Assembly (NCBI GenBank): GCA_028565635.1 | Contig: JAOXYB010040949.1 | Span: forward strand, 1-27,807 | Length of the DNA: 27,807 bases | DNA from: Phoronis ovalis | Taxonomy: Eukaryota; Phoronida; Phoronidae | Direction: 5' to 3' | Shown here: in pieces, positions 1 to 11,296 of the stretch | How positions within the stretch are numbered: the first letter of the stretch is position 1 | Layout: each line of letters begins with the position of its first letter | Notes under the pieces: model-generated | Databases searched by the model: none | The model's input: only the letters and a program-made list of their open reading frames with translations | What the model was told of the DNA's origin: nothing | Made by a program: the position numbers and the translations under genes

Positions 1-279
1 CGGCGGTTCGAAAAACATACCCTTTCACGCGAAATTGTGTTGGAACATGCGTACCCACTTTCATATTGACCACCCCCAGGGTAAAAATGTTTTACTACAT
101 TATACTTGCCGATTGGGGGGACAGACTGCATAGACCGTAAATAAGAAACTAGTGTTTTTTAAAAAGAATAATCATAATGTTAAAACTAGAATTGCCTTTT
201 AGCAAAGGCCAGCTAGGTTGCACAGATAACTAGTTGGATATCCAGACCTATTAGGATTATCCTGGAACCCATGGATGTT

Positions 280-640
280 CAAATACCTCTGGAAGACCTT
301 TACCTCTTTTCGAAAGTTTCATGAAATTTTGAGATTTTGACTGTTTGACCTCTGAATGACCTTTTGGACCTCAAAGTCAGCTTAGATAACCTCTAAATGA
401 CCTGTTAACTTTAGTTCATTTTTGAACTTTTCATCAAATTTCCGGAAATTAATTTTTTTGACCTTTTGATCTCAAAATGACTATACGACCCCTAGAGTAC
501 CTTTAAATGGCATAAAACCATAATTTTCGGAAGTTAAATGCAATAATAAGAGTTTGACCTTTTGACTCCTGAATAACCTTTTGACCTATAAGGTCAGCTA
601 TGATGACATAAGGATGACATATGCCAAATTATACGACTGT
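280..640. repeat. Degenerate TTTGACC-rich repeat
   Basis: Words such as TTTGACCT, GAATGACCTTTTGGACC and AAGGTCAGCT recur in an irregular array. Two better-preserved copies of a roughly 45-nt core (about 339-383 and 550-599) both end in GTCAGCT. A 68-codon open frame at 581-787 lies on this repetitive DNA and has no coding features I recognise. Flanking positions 1-279 and 641-1126 show only AT-rich sequence. The repeat class is unknown to me. Confidence 0.5.
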
Positions 641-719
641 TTGACACCCATAGCTCAAAGCGTCTCCAAGTTATGGACGTTTGAAATTGGAGGGAAAAAA
701 AAAAGATACAATCTCAATA

Positions 720-740
720 GGTTGCACTTGCTGTGCAACC
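720..740. repeat. Short perfect hairpin
   Basis: GGTTGCAC and GTGCAACC form an 8-bp perfect stem around the loop TTGCT. The word AGGTTGCAC also occurs near 214, so this may be part of an interspersed repeat rather than a functional structure. Confidence 0.4.
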
Positions 741-1126
741 TAATAATCACAACGGGATTTGTTGTCAGGACTTGCACTTTATGTTAAAACGCAAAAACAA
801 TGCAAAAGTGGCATACTTAATAATAATTTAAAAAAACACTCATCAAGTGTTCATGATATTTTACTATACATGTATATTCGACACTTTTAAAATGCTGTCG
901 AATGTTTTCTTATATAATTTGTTCACCATAGTTTGGTGTTATACTAATATCCCGTCTTAAATTTAATATGTAGTGGAATTTTACACAATGGCATGAATAA
1001 GAAAATTATATAACGCATCTGTGATGCAATAAATTATATATTATATGAATAGTTTTCATGACAAATACGTATACACAATCTTAATAAAAGTAAAAAGAAT
1101 GCAAACAACAAGTTACAGCAGTGACC

Positions 1127-1149
1127 AATATAACTAACTTAGTTATATT
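1127..1149. repeat. Perfect 11-bp palindrome
   Basis: AATATAACTAA and TTAGTTATATT are exact reverse complements separated by one C. It lies about 275 nt beyond the stop codon of gene 1, on the far side of its 3' end. It could be a transposon-end remnant; no role can be assigned. Confidence 0.45.
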
Positions 1150-1424
1150 AGTCCCAGGTTACAGTTAGGAATTGGGGAGCTAACGAATTTCCTCATTAAT
1201 TAGTACCTATAGAAAGAGTCGAAACATGATAAAATGCCAATCGCTGGTATCAGACGTTTTATAACGGAATAAAATTAGTTTTAGACTAATTGTCAAATGA
1301 AGATTAGTGATATATTATCCAGCCCTGAAAGATAAGATAGTATAATCGCTAAGTATTGAGCAAGTTAATTAACGTAAATTCGATGTCGCATCCAAGGTTG
1401 AGATCTACATGGTCTAATGACTCC

Positions 1425-3945
1425 TTAATGGTTGCATGGGTTTCCATCATTACAGGAGTACTGGCTCTTTACACCGTCGCAGAAATACCATTTATTATAA
1501 TCTGTATTCTCTTGACAGTTGTGATCGTTATCGTTCTTAATCAATGGGCTAATGCCATCAGAACATCCACGGACGAGAAATTTACGCTCTGTAAAAACAA
1601 TAGCATGTTCTTATTATGACATATACCAGTGTTAATATTAGGACATAGATGTAAAAAGTAAAAGACTTAATTCTCAGGATACCGCTAACCATGTAATTGC
1701 AATAATATGAGACGAGGTTGTGATGGCATTATGTAAAAACTTACGAAGACAGAGATTGAACGCTCAAAATGCTTAGTTGTGCACATATTAGACTACATCA
1801 TTACTAGTAAGGTTTCATTTTTTTAAAATTAGAAACGCTTGTGCATTATTTGTTGCCTACCTATATTAGCATGTATTATATCTGTGCGCTGTTTACGTTG
1901 TTTCTCATAAGTTAAATTTCAAATCGTACAATTTTACTCAGATCAGAATTGCTAAACAATTTTAGTAATAAAATGAGGAAATGTACCACATTAACAACAT
2001 TTACGCATATTCCAACATGCTGGTCTATGTATAAACATTTCTTACCATAGCCGTACTCTCCGACTGTTTCATAACGAACGAAACATTGTCCACTATGACA
2101 AGTCCACTGATCGAGTTTTTCTTTATCACCTTCTTTTTTCAATAAGCAGGCTTCGATACCTCCAACTGCGTAATAGCCATTACCACCACCAAGTTCAACG
2201 CTGCAATCAAAGCAGGTAACTCCTGTCAAATATAAAACAAATTATATTAATATATAGATAAATATTAATAATTTATTTTTATTCAAGTGTTACTGTTGGA
2301 TGCTGTGTTTCATAATTTTACCAGAAAATAAACACCTCACTATGAAGGTGGAATTGTACAATATGTATCACAAATCAGTTTTTGTGCAGTCATGTACCTC
2401 GACATGTACATTGTGCATTTGTCTCTGTATGTTCCGAAAGTAATGAGGAATCACTGATTTGGCTTTTAAAGATGTAGAAATGCTGGTGTAGACAAGGATG
2501 CACCACTATTCATATAAAACCGCAATGATACTAATTTTTTGATAAAAATTCGTACCTTCCTTATGAGGCTTGGGATCACAATAATCGGGGGTTCCTATTG
2601 GATAACTTCTATCGCAGCTTTCCCAAGATTTTGCTTTATAGCTATACTTTAGGAACTGAGTGCATGGCACGTCAAGACTAGGACTTTGGAAATCGTCGGG
2701 AACTCGTGTCCCTTCGGGGCATTCTTGGCGACGAACACCAACGTAGCCGTTACCTTCGTCTACACACTGCCAGAACGCACAGTTGCTTGCGCTATCGGCA
2801 ATATATCCTCGAGCTTTCTCACAACCTAAAACATGGACAGTCGAGAACTTTTATTTAGAATTGCTAAAAAATACGAAATTGAAGAATTGCTAAGGTTTTT
2901 AAAAGCTTATTACAGAAGACTAAGGAATTATTTCAAAATAACATCCTGTCCATAGGCATTTGTCTAACGGTTGTACTATCATAAATATTTACTAAAAACA
3001 TTTATTCAGTTTCAGTTGTTGAATTAAGGCTTAGCTAGACCCTCATCACTGTTTAAATAAAAATTCATTAATATTCCGCATTACATTTTTTCACACAAAA
3101 TAGATGTTTTCTGAAACTTTAACATTTGTGAAAAGTATAAAATTTAATTTTCGTTTAATGACACCCGATAAAAATGCCTACATATAGGTGCATCCTACGG
3201 GAACACCCAGTAGATCAAAATTCGTGCTAACTGCATTTTTCGCAAGATACTTTCATAATTCGTTACGGACAATTTTAAAATTGCACCAGGATTTTGATTA
3301 TATAATCAATTTAGTTTTTTAGTAAATAAAAATATTGTTACCTTTTTAAACATTAAGTAATAATTCAAAAGTTATTCACGATATTTACAATTTGGTTATA
3401 ACAAATAATGGGATTATCGTTTCTTCTTAAAAATATAATTATTTCGAATTTAGAAGCGCTGGATTTTCCGGTAGGATGTAGCTTATGATTTTTATAAGGT
3501 GTCATAATTAAAAGCGTTAATCAAACTCATGCGTTGCACACACGAGTCTAAAAATACCACCATGACATAGCAGGAATGTTTCAAAAAACATTTATTTTGT
3601 GTGAAAAAAATGTATTGCGGATTTTTTATCACAATTTGTTATTTAAACAGCGACAAGGGTCTAGCTTAGCGTAATGTGTACGCATCGTAGCAAATAATTT
3701 CTTTTGAAATAAGCACATATCAGTAATCTTTAGATGAGTATTTCATGCCTTGATTTTTCTTTTACAAGCTTTTAGTATCTTTTAGAATATAGAATAAATA
3801 AATTTCACAGTTTTTGTTAAAGTATTTTGGAAAGATATGTTTTTGATATTTATAAAACTCCAGCATACTTACAAGCCACTGGTCCCCCTCCACCATAAGC
3901 ATGAGCGGCAGCCAGTAAGCCGGCAATCAAAATCACACCAAACAT
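1425..3945 (-). CDS. Gene 1: secreted cysteine-rich two-module protein
   Basis: Four coding exons on the minus strand, 3873-3945, 2556-2825, 2046-2222 and 1425-1588, give 227 aa. Every intron is GT-AG and phase 1. Residues 1-16 (MFGVILIAGLLAAAHA) form a clear signal peptide, so the product should be secreted. Residues 25-107 hold eight Cys, starting with a CC pair and followed by FWQC and C-P-E-G-T; this pattern resembles CBM14/peritrophin-A chitin-binding domains. Residues 118-225 hold ten Cys starting CFDC, with RGC and CN motifs as in Ly6/uPAR three-finger domains. Both domain calls rest on pattern only. The start is fixed by the signal peptide and by a TATA box about 72 nt upstream. Gene 1 is the inverted near-copy of gene 2: 14 residue differences, seven of them in the first 24 residues. 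Intron 1 carries a large foldback element. The biological function is unknown. Confidence 0.85.
3028..3671. mobile_element. Foldback element in intron 1 of gene 1
   Basis: The outer left arm GGCTTAGCTAGACCC (from 3028) matches the reverse complement of GGGTCTAGCTTAGC (ending 3670). Inverted similarity then continues inward through CTGTTTAAATAA, TTTTTTCACACAAAATA and finally CATCCTAC (left, near 3191) against GTAGGATG (right, near 3471). The arms are roughly 175-200 bp with mismatches and small gaps, around a loop of about 250 bp. No transposase is visible, so this is probably a non-autonomous element. It lies inside the intron and does not touch the exons; gene 2 has no equivalent. Confidence 0.75.
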
Positions 3946-4015
3946 TTTGTGATATTCTGAGATTTACCTTTCTCACTTCAAAAAGAAGATGATCTGGAAT
4001 GGGGATACACGCAGA

Positions 4016-4048
4016 CTTTTATACTTTAGCAATCACAATGTTGCTAAG
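4016..4048 (-). promoter_or_regulatory. Gene 1 core promoter: shared block plus TATA box
   Basis: On the minus strand the block runs CTTAGCAACA, seven variable bases, then TTGCTAAAG and TATAAAAG. The TATA box (4017-4023) is about 72 nt upstream of the ATG. TTAGCAA and TTGCTAA form an inverted pair. The same arrangement directly precedes gene 3 and, in altered form, genes 2 and 4. Confidence 0.7.
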
Positions 4049-6551
4049 AAGAATCTATAAAGTCAAAATAATTTCTTAATTTTCTCTACTAAATTTTTAT
4101 TAAAAATCAAAACTAAACAAGTTAATTAAATTATTTAAATAACTTGACCCACTATTTCTAAATACTACAAGGTTATTTTGATGTAACTAAAACAACCGTT
4201 TTGAAAGTAATACATTTTATTGTAAACTGAGAAGCGAAAAAAGTCGAAAACGTCGCCATGGTGATACATGTAGGTCCTATGTATAATTAACAAGAACGTG
4301 TGAAGGTTAAGATGCCAGTTAATAAGTCAATCAGGAGTGATTGCGTTTTAATTACCAAACTATTAGTTGCCGGGACTACACTTTATTTCAGCTACCTAGA
4401 AATTTCAAAATATTTAAAATATATTTTAAAACTTCAGTAGTTTTATCAAAAGGGTATTACAATACAATACAAAGCTAGCTAAGTACAATTCAAAAAGGTA
4501 ACAGTTGAATAAAGAACACTTTTTTGAAATATTTTTTTGTAAAAAATTCTTTACTGTTTATTTTTATTATTTATCAGAAAAGTAAACAACAAGGAAAGAA
4601 GTATTAGCTAGACAGTATAATTAGGCTATAATATAACAGAATAGTACAATATTTTCTTCAATCAAGTGTACATAAAATAGTGATGTTATATAATACAAGA
4701 ATAGTCTAATGCATTGGGCATATTGAAAACCCGGACTGGTCTCCGTGATGAATGAATAAGAGACCAGTTGGCCATGAACGAACAGAGATAAAAGCGTCCA
4801 CAATTAAACTGTCTACAGTTTCTTGCATAAGTTGAAAAGTGCCTTTAAAAAGGTTTAAATTTGAGACAATTTTCACTTCATCTGGTAGTAGAAATAAATT
4901 ATAAAATATTTGATCTAAATTTAATTTAAATTATTTTTGTCTAAAAACCTGTTTACTTTTATAATTTATCTGAAGAATAAGATAGCAACAAAATGCCAAA
5001 CGTTTATAGGTGTAACAGTAACTTTGTTTATATGCCAACTAAGTACTATGAAATGTCTTCAAATTCGATTATATTAAATAATTGTTTTCTGAATGTTTTA
5101 CAATCTGTGCTGCTTATCGACAGCAATGGAAATTTATAACCGGAAAAGATTTTTAAAAACAATTCAAATAAAAAATTCTTAACTTTGAAATTCCGTGTGC
5201 TGTATCACGAAATGAGCCGCTAACAAAGTTTAGCAAAAACAACTGCATGCAATGAGTGGTTACTAATTACAAAGCAGAAAGTTAAAAATGGTTGCTTATA
5301 TATTGTCAAGCTTTAGATGACACTGATTTTAGTCCCGGATTTTACTTCCCCAAATCTGGTGTATCGGAGTTATTACGGAAACAGCTGCTAACGGTTTGAA
5401 CAACGACAACACCATTATCTGGTTTGCAAGATACTAGTCTTTACAGGAATGTAATAATGCAGAAACTAATAAACCATAGAAACGGTTACTTAGGTTAACA
5501 CACCAAAAACACACTAAAGCTGAGGATACAACAAACAAGTGTGATTTGTGCAGTTACTTTGGTCAATATATCAGCAACAATAACATTTGATCTGTAACGC
5601 GAATTCTAAACTTGGATGTAATAATGTGCAAAAAAAACACAATAACCCCATGTTCATATGCAATATAAATTGCTGATTTTTTTAACCATTGTGAACCATC
5701 TAAAGACTTCACACAGTGTTGTATATTTAAGAAATTTGAAATTACCGTTTTTAGAGCAGCTTCTTGTTACAATTCCCATAAACGAATAATTTAATATAAG
5801 CAATGAAACGTAAAACATTTTTTACTGTGAAACATCTAGTAAAGTTTACATAAACAATAAGGAGTGAAGGCAAATCGTCGCAAGAACTTCTACACAGCAC
5901 ATCTTGCAGGACAATTTTTTTTCGAAGTTATTTGTAAATAAAACAGTATATGTAGTCGTTATGAAATACATATCTTCAGAATACAGATCTAAACATAAAG
6001 TACTTTAATTATTTTAAAGAAAATTTTCATTCACATTGTGTCTCAAATTATTGCAGAATAGTGCATTATTGTATACAAACTATTTTCTTCAGATAAGTAA
6101 TAAAAACAAACACTGCTTGGCTCTTAAAAAATGCATTGAAATTTTATATTAACGCTGTGCATATATGCGTATGTGCGATAAAATGTAGTCCCGACAACAA
6201 ATGGTTTGTAAATGTGATTATACCTAATTGACCTACTCACGAGCATCAGCACGTTAACACGCTGACCTTTTTGATTTGCATATATACAATCATTCGCCTG
6301 AAACCTCATTAACGAAGATTTAATTAAATTTTTAACTTTTTCAGTTTACAATGAAAGCAATAAAACATATACTTTTAAAAGGATTATTTTACATACGCCC
6401 GCAATGACCTTGTTTTACCAAGAAAATGTAGTTAATATAGTTGAATGGCTAGTTTTTATTTACAAGTTCACTTTTGCAAAATTCTAATTTTTATTTAATA
6501 GAGCAAGTAATAAAGTAGAGGACAAAAATGTTTCTGACTTAAAAATCAAAC
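4049..6551. other. Divergent intergenic region between genes 1 and 2
   Basis: About 2.5 kb of AT-rich DNA separates the two head-to-head promoters. Short open frames at 4621-4803 and 6124-6309 have no start context, domain or splice support, and I treat them as chance. The only structure I see is the diverged repeat copy near 5395-5640. Enhancers shared by the duplicated pair could lie here, but nothing in the sequence proves it. Confidence 0.5.
5395..5640 (+). repeat. Diverged interspersed repeat, copy A
   Basis: In order it shares CAACAC...CTGG, ACAGG-ATG-AATAAT, AAACCATAGAAACGGTTACT followed by TAGGTT, GTGATT..TGCAGT and GGATG-AATAATG with the segment at about 12215-12465. Collinear matches with gaps indicate two old copies of one element. 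No coding capacity is apparent. Confidence 0.55.
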
Positions 6552-6584
6552 CATAGAAACACCGCGATTTCTACAGTATATAAG
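6552..6584 (+). promoter_or_regulatory. Gene 2 core promoter: shared block plus TATA box
   Basis: The block starts CATAGAAACACCGCGA and continues TTTCTACAG and TATATAAG. The TATA box (6577-6584) lies 70 nt before the ATG. TAGAAA and TTTCTA form an inverted pair at the positions where genes 1 and 3 have TTAGCAA and TTGCTAA. The first 16 bases differ from the gene 4 block at one position. Confidence 0.7.
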
Positions 6585-6653
6585 TCCGAGTGTTCTGACT
6601 GCAAATTATCTTCTTCGATTTGGAAAGAGAAGTCCCACATAGAACAGCATAAA

Positions 6654-9522
6654 ATGTTTGCTATAGTTGTAGTCGCCGGTTTACTCGCTGCCGCTCAGGC
6701 TTATGGTGACGGAGGACCAGTGGCTTGTAAGTATTCTAAAGTTTTATAGATATCGCAAACATACTTTCATCAATATTTTAATAAAGTCTGATTAAATGTA
6801 CTATATTATACTGTATTGTTCATTAAAGATTTACGAGAGAAACAGTCAAGGTATGAAATACTCATGGAAATTAAAGAACCTATAATTATCTTTTCGCAAG
6901 ATAAAATCACTTCACTCAATGCTAAATAAACTCATGACCAAAACGTACATTTACTGAAACTGACGATTTAAAAAATATTTTTCATAAAAGATTCTATAAC
7001 AAATGTTTTTGAAGAAATTGTGTGTGGTTGTACAACTTTTGCGCAAGTGCGTAGTGGCTGTAGGCGCATAATGTTATTTTTGTCGTAAAAAAATATTAAA
7101 ATGTTAAATTAAATAACTACTTTGTACTTTGTAGTATACATAGTTATATAGATTATCATTTGAGTGCTCGATAACTTGAAGATTACAATAAAAAGTAACT
7201 GATAAAATATTCAGTGTATTTTTAAGTTGAAAACTTTTCAAAGTTATATTCTAACATTTGTAAATAAAAATCATAATTTTTTTGGTGATAAGATGCTTTT
7301 CATAAAAATGTCTTTTTCTAAACTTAATAATTTATTACTACATTCTTTAATTCAGTAGACCTTTAGGTGTGCATAAGATTAACAGAAAACCTAGGTAATT
7401 ATGGATCTGCTTTGAGCGTTTCTAAATATTTTTTTTTGTCCATCCATATATCAGGTTGTGAGAAAGCTCGAGGATATATTGCCGATAGTGCTAGTAACTG
7501 TGCCTTCTGGCAGTGTGTAGACGAAGGTAACGGCTACGTTGGTGTTCGTCGCCAAGAATGCCCCGAAGGGACACGTGTTCCCGACGATTTCCAAAGTCCT
7601 AGTCTTGACGTGCCATGCACTCAGTTCCTCAAGTATAGCTATAAAGCAAAATCTTGGGAAAGCTGCGATAGAAGTTATCCAACAGGAACCCCCGACTATT
7701 GTGATCCTAAGCCTCATAAGGATGGTAAGAATTTTCTTGAAACAAATTATAATGATAACAGTTGTACAGGATTTTAAAATCATGCATCCTTGCGTATACG
7801 ACCATTTGCGTGGAATATATAAAAAGACATCTAATCCGGGATGTAATCTTTTGGGTTGTGCATTAGTAGTTATATTGCTACCATCCAAAATATCAATCGT
7901 TGCAAGCATTATCAACCAATAATACAGTACTATTTGGTATAGTTGTAATGTTGAATAGTTGAAGCGCTACAATTTCACTCTAAATTTGTTATAAAATTTA
8001 GCATTTTATGCAAAAAAAATACTGTGACGAACCAAACAAATTTTATATTAATTTTTATTTATAAAAATTAATTTCACAGTCGTGGCTGCATGAGGATGTT
8101 TTGTTCAGCGATCCTAGCATTCCAAATGCATATTCTAGAGGCCATGTGTCTTGCAATAATTAAATTGTCACTTTAAATTAAACAATCGCATAATTGTTTA
8201 AAGTGACAATTTAATTATTGATATAAAGGGTTGTTTCCTTACACATATTCTGCTAAGTGTTGCCATTTTGGCAGAATTTTGCATAACAGCACTAAAATTT
8301 AAATATAGCACATAATGTTCAGAAAATAAATAGTTTTGCGCCTATATTTATGTGTCCAGAATTATATGAGATCCCGGTTTCAAGAATTTTTATGAATAAA
8401 AATGAGATTTCAAATTAATGTAATAGATAGTCAGGTAAACATGCAAGCAACAGTGTTGCCCTCTGAACTACCATTACACCAATACTCAAATGAGTAATTC
8501 CTATAACATTGGGAATGTACGGTCACACAAAGTAATGTCAGTTTATAAAACAGATTGCAAATATACTGTGCAGTTCCAACTTCAAGCTGAGGCGGTTACT
8601 TTCTGGCAAAACTATGAAACACTTAAAGGAACAAAAAATTAGCTAATTTATCTATATATTAATATAATTTGTTTTCTATTTGATAGGAGTCACCTGCTTT
8701 GATTGCAACGTTGAACTTGGCAGTGGTAATGGTTATTACGCAGTTGGAGGTATCAAAGCCTGCTTATTGAAAAAAGAAGGTGACAAAGAAAAACTCGATC
8801 AGTGGACTTGTCATAGTGGACAATGTTTCGTTCGTTACGAAACTGTTGGAGAATACGGCTATGGTAGGAAATGTTTATAAATAGACAAGCAATTCGAAAT
8901 ATTTATAAAATAAGACAAAAGTGGCGTCAATATGGTAAATTTTCTCAGTTTGGAAAATAAATTTATCCTACACTTTTGGTTAAAATTGGCTTCTTTACCT
9001 ATAATAGAGCCAGATATGATGCCCATCTAGTGGTTACTTGCATTTACAGTTTCGTAAGAAAACAAAAAAGCATGAAACATTTTTTAAGTTATTTAAAGAC
9101 GTGAACAACTAAGGCATTTTGCGGACCCAATCCCTAAATTGTTATGATTTAAATTACCTATATCACAAACATATCCGATACGTGACGCCCACAATTCAGA
9201 TACATTTAGACAAGTTATCGTAATTTCATTTGCGGTTCCGACGTGACAACAGTAATTTTGCTTGTCTGAGCTTTTGTACTGAGAGACCTATTTCAGTTCT
9301 TTTATTCTAGTACTGATACTGCTATTTGTTGTAATAAAAATGTGCTATTGTTTTACAGAGCGTAAATTTCTCGTCCGTGGATGTTCTGATGGCATTAGCC
9401 CATTGATTAAAAACGATAACGACCACAACTGCCAAGAGAATACAGATAATAATAAATGGTATTTCTGCGACGGTGTAAAGAGCCAGTACCCCTGTAATGA
9501 TGGAAACCCATGCAACCATTAA
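6654..9522 (+). CDS. Gene 2: secreted cysteine-rich two-module protein
   Basis: Exons 6654-6726, 7455-7724, 8687-8863 and 9359-9522 give 227 aa; introns are GT-AG and all phase 1. Residues 1-16 (MFAIVVVAGLLAAAQA) are a signal peptide. In the CBM14-like module the Cys lie at 25, 26, 40, 45, 60, 79, 95 and 107, with the motifs FWQC, CPEGT and YCDP. In the three-finger-like module they lie at 118, 121, 140, 156, 161, 182, 198, 210, 219 and 225, with CFDC, WTCHSGQCF, RGC and PCN. The total of 18 Cys is even, as expected for a fully disulphide-bonded extracellular protein. No transmembrane segment or obvious GPI signal follows; the protein ends two residues after the last Cys. A TATA box lies 70 nt upstream, and a weak ATTAAA poly(A) signal lies at 9768-9773. 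It pairs head to head with gene 1. Substrate and function are unknown. Confidence 0.87.
8154..8220. repeat. 28-bp-arm hairpin in intron 2 of gene 2
   Basis: The arm CAATAATTAAATTGTCACTT plus TAA...ACAAT (from 8154) is matched by its exact reverse complement ending at 8220. The only differences are a five-base insertion in the left arm and a short loop, CGCATA. It lies in the extra ~630 bp that make this intron longer than its gene 1 counterpart. It is probably a palindromic mobile-element remnant. Confidence 0.6.
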
Positions 9523-9767
9523 GGAGTCAATAGAACATCTAGATCTCAACCTTGGATACGACATCGACTCAATATTTATTAGTCTGCTCAATAATTTGCG
9601 AATATACTATCTTGCTCTTTCAGGGCCGAAAAATGTAACTCGGATCTCTTAACTACTTTTCGTACCATTTCTAGTTATTTCTCAGGTTCAAAACTATTTT
9701 GTCTGCTCTATCTCAATTCAAATGTAACGTTTTTTTTAATTTTTGATAGAAGCTACATAAAGTATTA

Positions 9768-9773
9768 ATTAAA
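9768..9773 (+). terminator. Possible poly(A) signal of gene 2
   Basis: ATTAAA lies about 245 nt after the gene 2 stop. Sequence similarity to the gene 1 3' flank covers the first ~100 nt after the stop, and no AATAAA is closer. Assigned by position only. Confidence 0.3.
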
Positions 9774-10603
9774 CAACAAAATATTTTCTCTGTAACTAGT
9801 TAATGAAATCATTGGTGAACTCCTAAATTCCTTTCTGTAAATTACTATTCACATTTTCTTACTTGCCTTTTATTCAAAAAAAAATCTTACGTATGGCACT
9901 GCTATATGTGTATGTAATCCGCTATAGTATTAAAAATGTCATCTTGGGATGTTATGCCCTATAGTAATCCACTATTTCGTTAACTAATTGCAAGAAAATA
10001 TTGTATGTAATCTATTTCACAAGTAAAATATATAATTTATTGCATTGCTTATACAGATGCGTCACATGATTATTTTATTTTCGTACCACTAACTTGGACA
10101 AGAACAATTAGCATAACACCGATCGACTTATTTTCATTCAAGACCAAAAACTAAAAATACTAAAAGTGTCAAATAAGCAGCGAAAATATCATAAAAGTTA
10201 ATGGAAAATCGTAACATAGGCATAAGGAACGATGCTAGAGGTTTAGCGGATGATAAACATTTTCGAAAGTTTTATCAGTTATCATTCATGTATTTTTTCA
10301 CATCTTGGAATAAAATGTGAAATTCTTACAAGTGGTGATTATTTTTAATATTGCTCCACTTCACTTGGGCTGCGGTTTCACCTCGAGTAATTAATTAACT
10401 CTGGGATATCGTAAACACGCATAGAAAGTTGCTATTTGCAAAGTAACAAATAATAGTTATTTAAAGAGCTGTTATTGCTAAAGTAATATGTATATGCATA
10501 ATAAATTGTTACAGCAAAAGTGATCTTTATAGACATTCCCTATTAGATGCAAGAAATACATATTATTGAAAAACCTTTCAAATTTTTAAATCAGCTAGAA
10601 ACT

Positions 10604-10650
10604 GTACAGTTGTATCAGACCCCTGATCCCGGGGTCTGATACAATTGTAC
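10604..10650. repeat. 20-bp-arm GC-tipped hairpin
   Basis: GTACAGTTGTATCAGACCCC pairs with GGGGTCTGATACAATTGTAC at a single wobble position, around the loop TGATCCC. The right half recurs as a direct copy 640 bp downstream, which suggests a transposon end. Confidence 0.65.
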
Positions 10651-11265
10651 GTCTCTACTGTACAGGCTGAATATAGATCCGGCAAGAGTAAATTAGCATT
10701 TTTTCTCATTCTTGTTTTACTTGCCTGGAGATTTTTTATTTGAAAGTGGATAATTTCCCACAGAGTGAGATAAATCACAATTTGAAAATGTCATTTTTTA
10801 TCAAAAATTCAGGGGATTGTATCCAAGCCACCAAAGTCACCCAGATTTCTTTGTAGTTCTCACTAATTCCACCTAGCCGTCTCTTCTTAGAAACCACACC
10901 CAAATTGGGAAAAGACATGGGACATGATTATCTTTCTTCATGACTGAGAAAAATTCCACGAAGGTTAGGCTATTTATTAGAAGACAGTACGCTATGTTCA
11001 TAGATGTGTAAAAAAGAAACGTCGCCATATCTTTTTGGAAAACAGGATAGGTAGTTAATGTTAATCGATGGGGAATCGATATAATTTCATTATTTGTAAT
11101 TGTTAAAAAAATTTTGCTGGGAATTTTACATATCGAAGTGGCTTGCACCCCCAAGTTTACACCATTGCCAGTTGTGTTTGCGTTTTGCTTGTGAATACAC
11201 CTGACTTAAATTTATTTAATTTATAAGTTGTAGGATAATCCAAACAGACCTTAGAATAAAAAAAT

Positions 11266-11296
11266 CCTGATCCCGGGGTCTGATACAACTGTACAA
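11266..11296. repeat. Direct copy of the hairpin right half
   Basis: CCTGATCCCGGGGTCTGATA followed by CAACTGTACAA matches 10622-10652 with one substitution near its end. The 5' half of the hairpin is absent here. The two copies may bound a roughly 690-bp element, but no transposase is visible between them. Confidence 0.6.

Noticed and set aside
1356-1619. Plus-strand open frame with hydrophobic, membrane-like segments; a matching minus-strand frame occurs at 9322-9591.
   Set aside because: Both lie exactly antisense to exon 4 of genes 1 and 2. Their similarity follows from the conserved coding strand, and no independent start or splice support exists.
5470-5500. CCATAGAAAC word resembling the start of the gene 2 promoter block, also near 12310.
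   Set aside because: No TATA box or coding exon follows either copy, and both fall within the diverged interspersed repeat.
7367-7777. Reading exon 2 of gene 2 as a stand-alone gene starting at 7367.
   Set aside because: The first 88 nt belong to intron 1 and the frame runs through the donor at 7724. Paralogues show conservation only between the splice sites.
7451-7915. Minus-strand 154-codon frame over exon 2 of gene 2, with counterparts over exon 2 of gene 3 (15418-15739).
   Set aside because: Antisense shadow of a cysteine-rich exon; the sense frame has splice sites and conserved Cys, the antisense frame does not.
10873-11154. 93-codon minus-strand open frame.
   Set aside because: No recognisable domain, signal peptide or splice context, and composition is like surrounding DNA; it may lie inside an uncharacterised mobile element.
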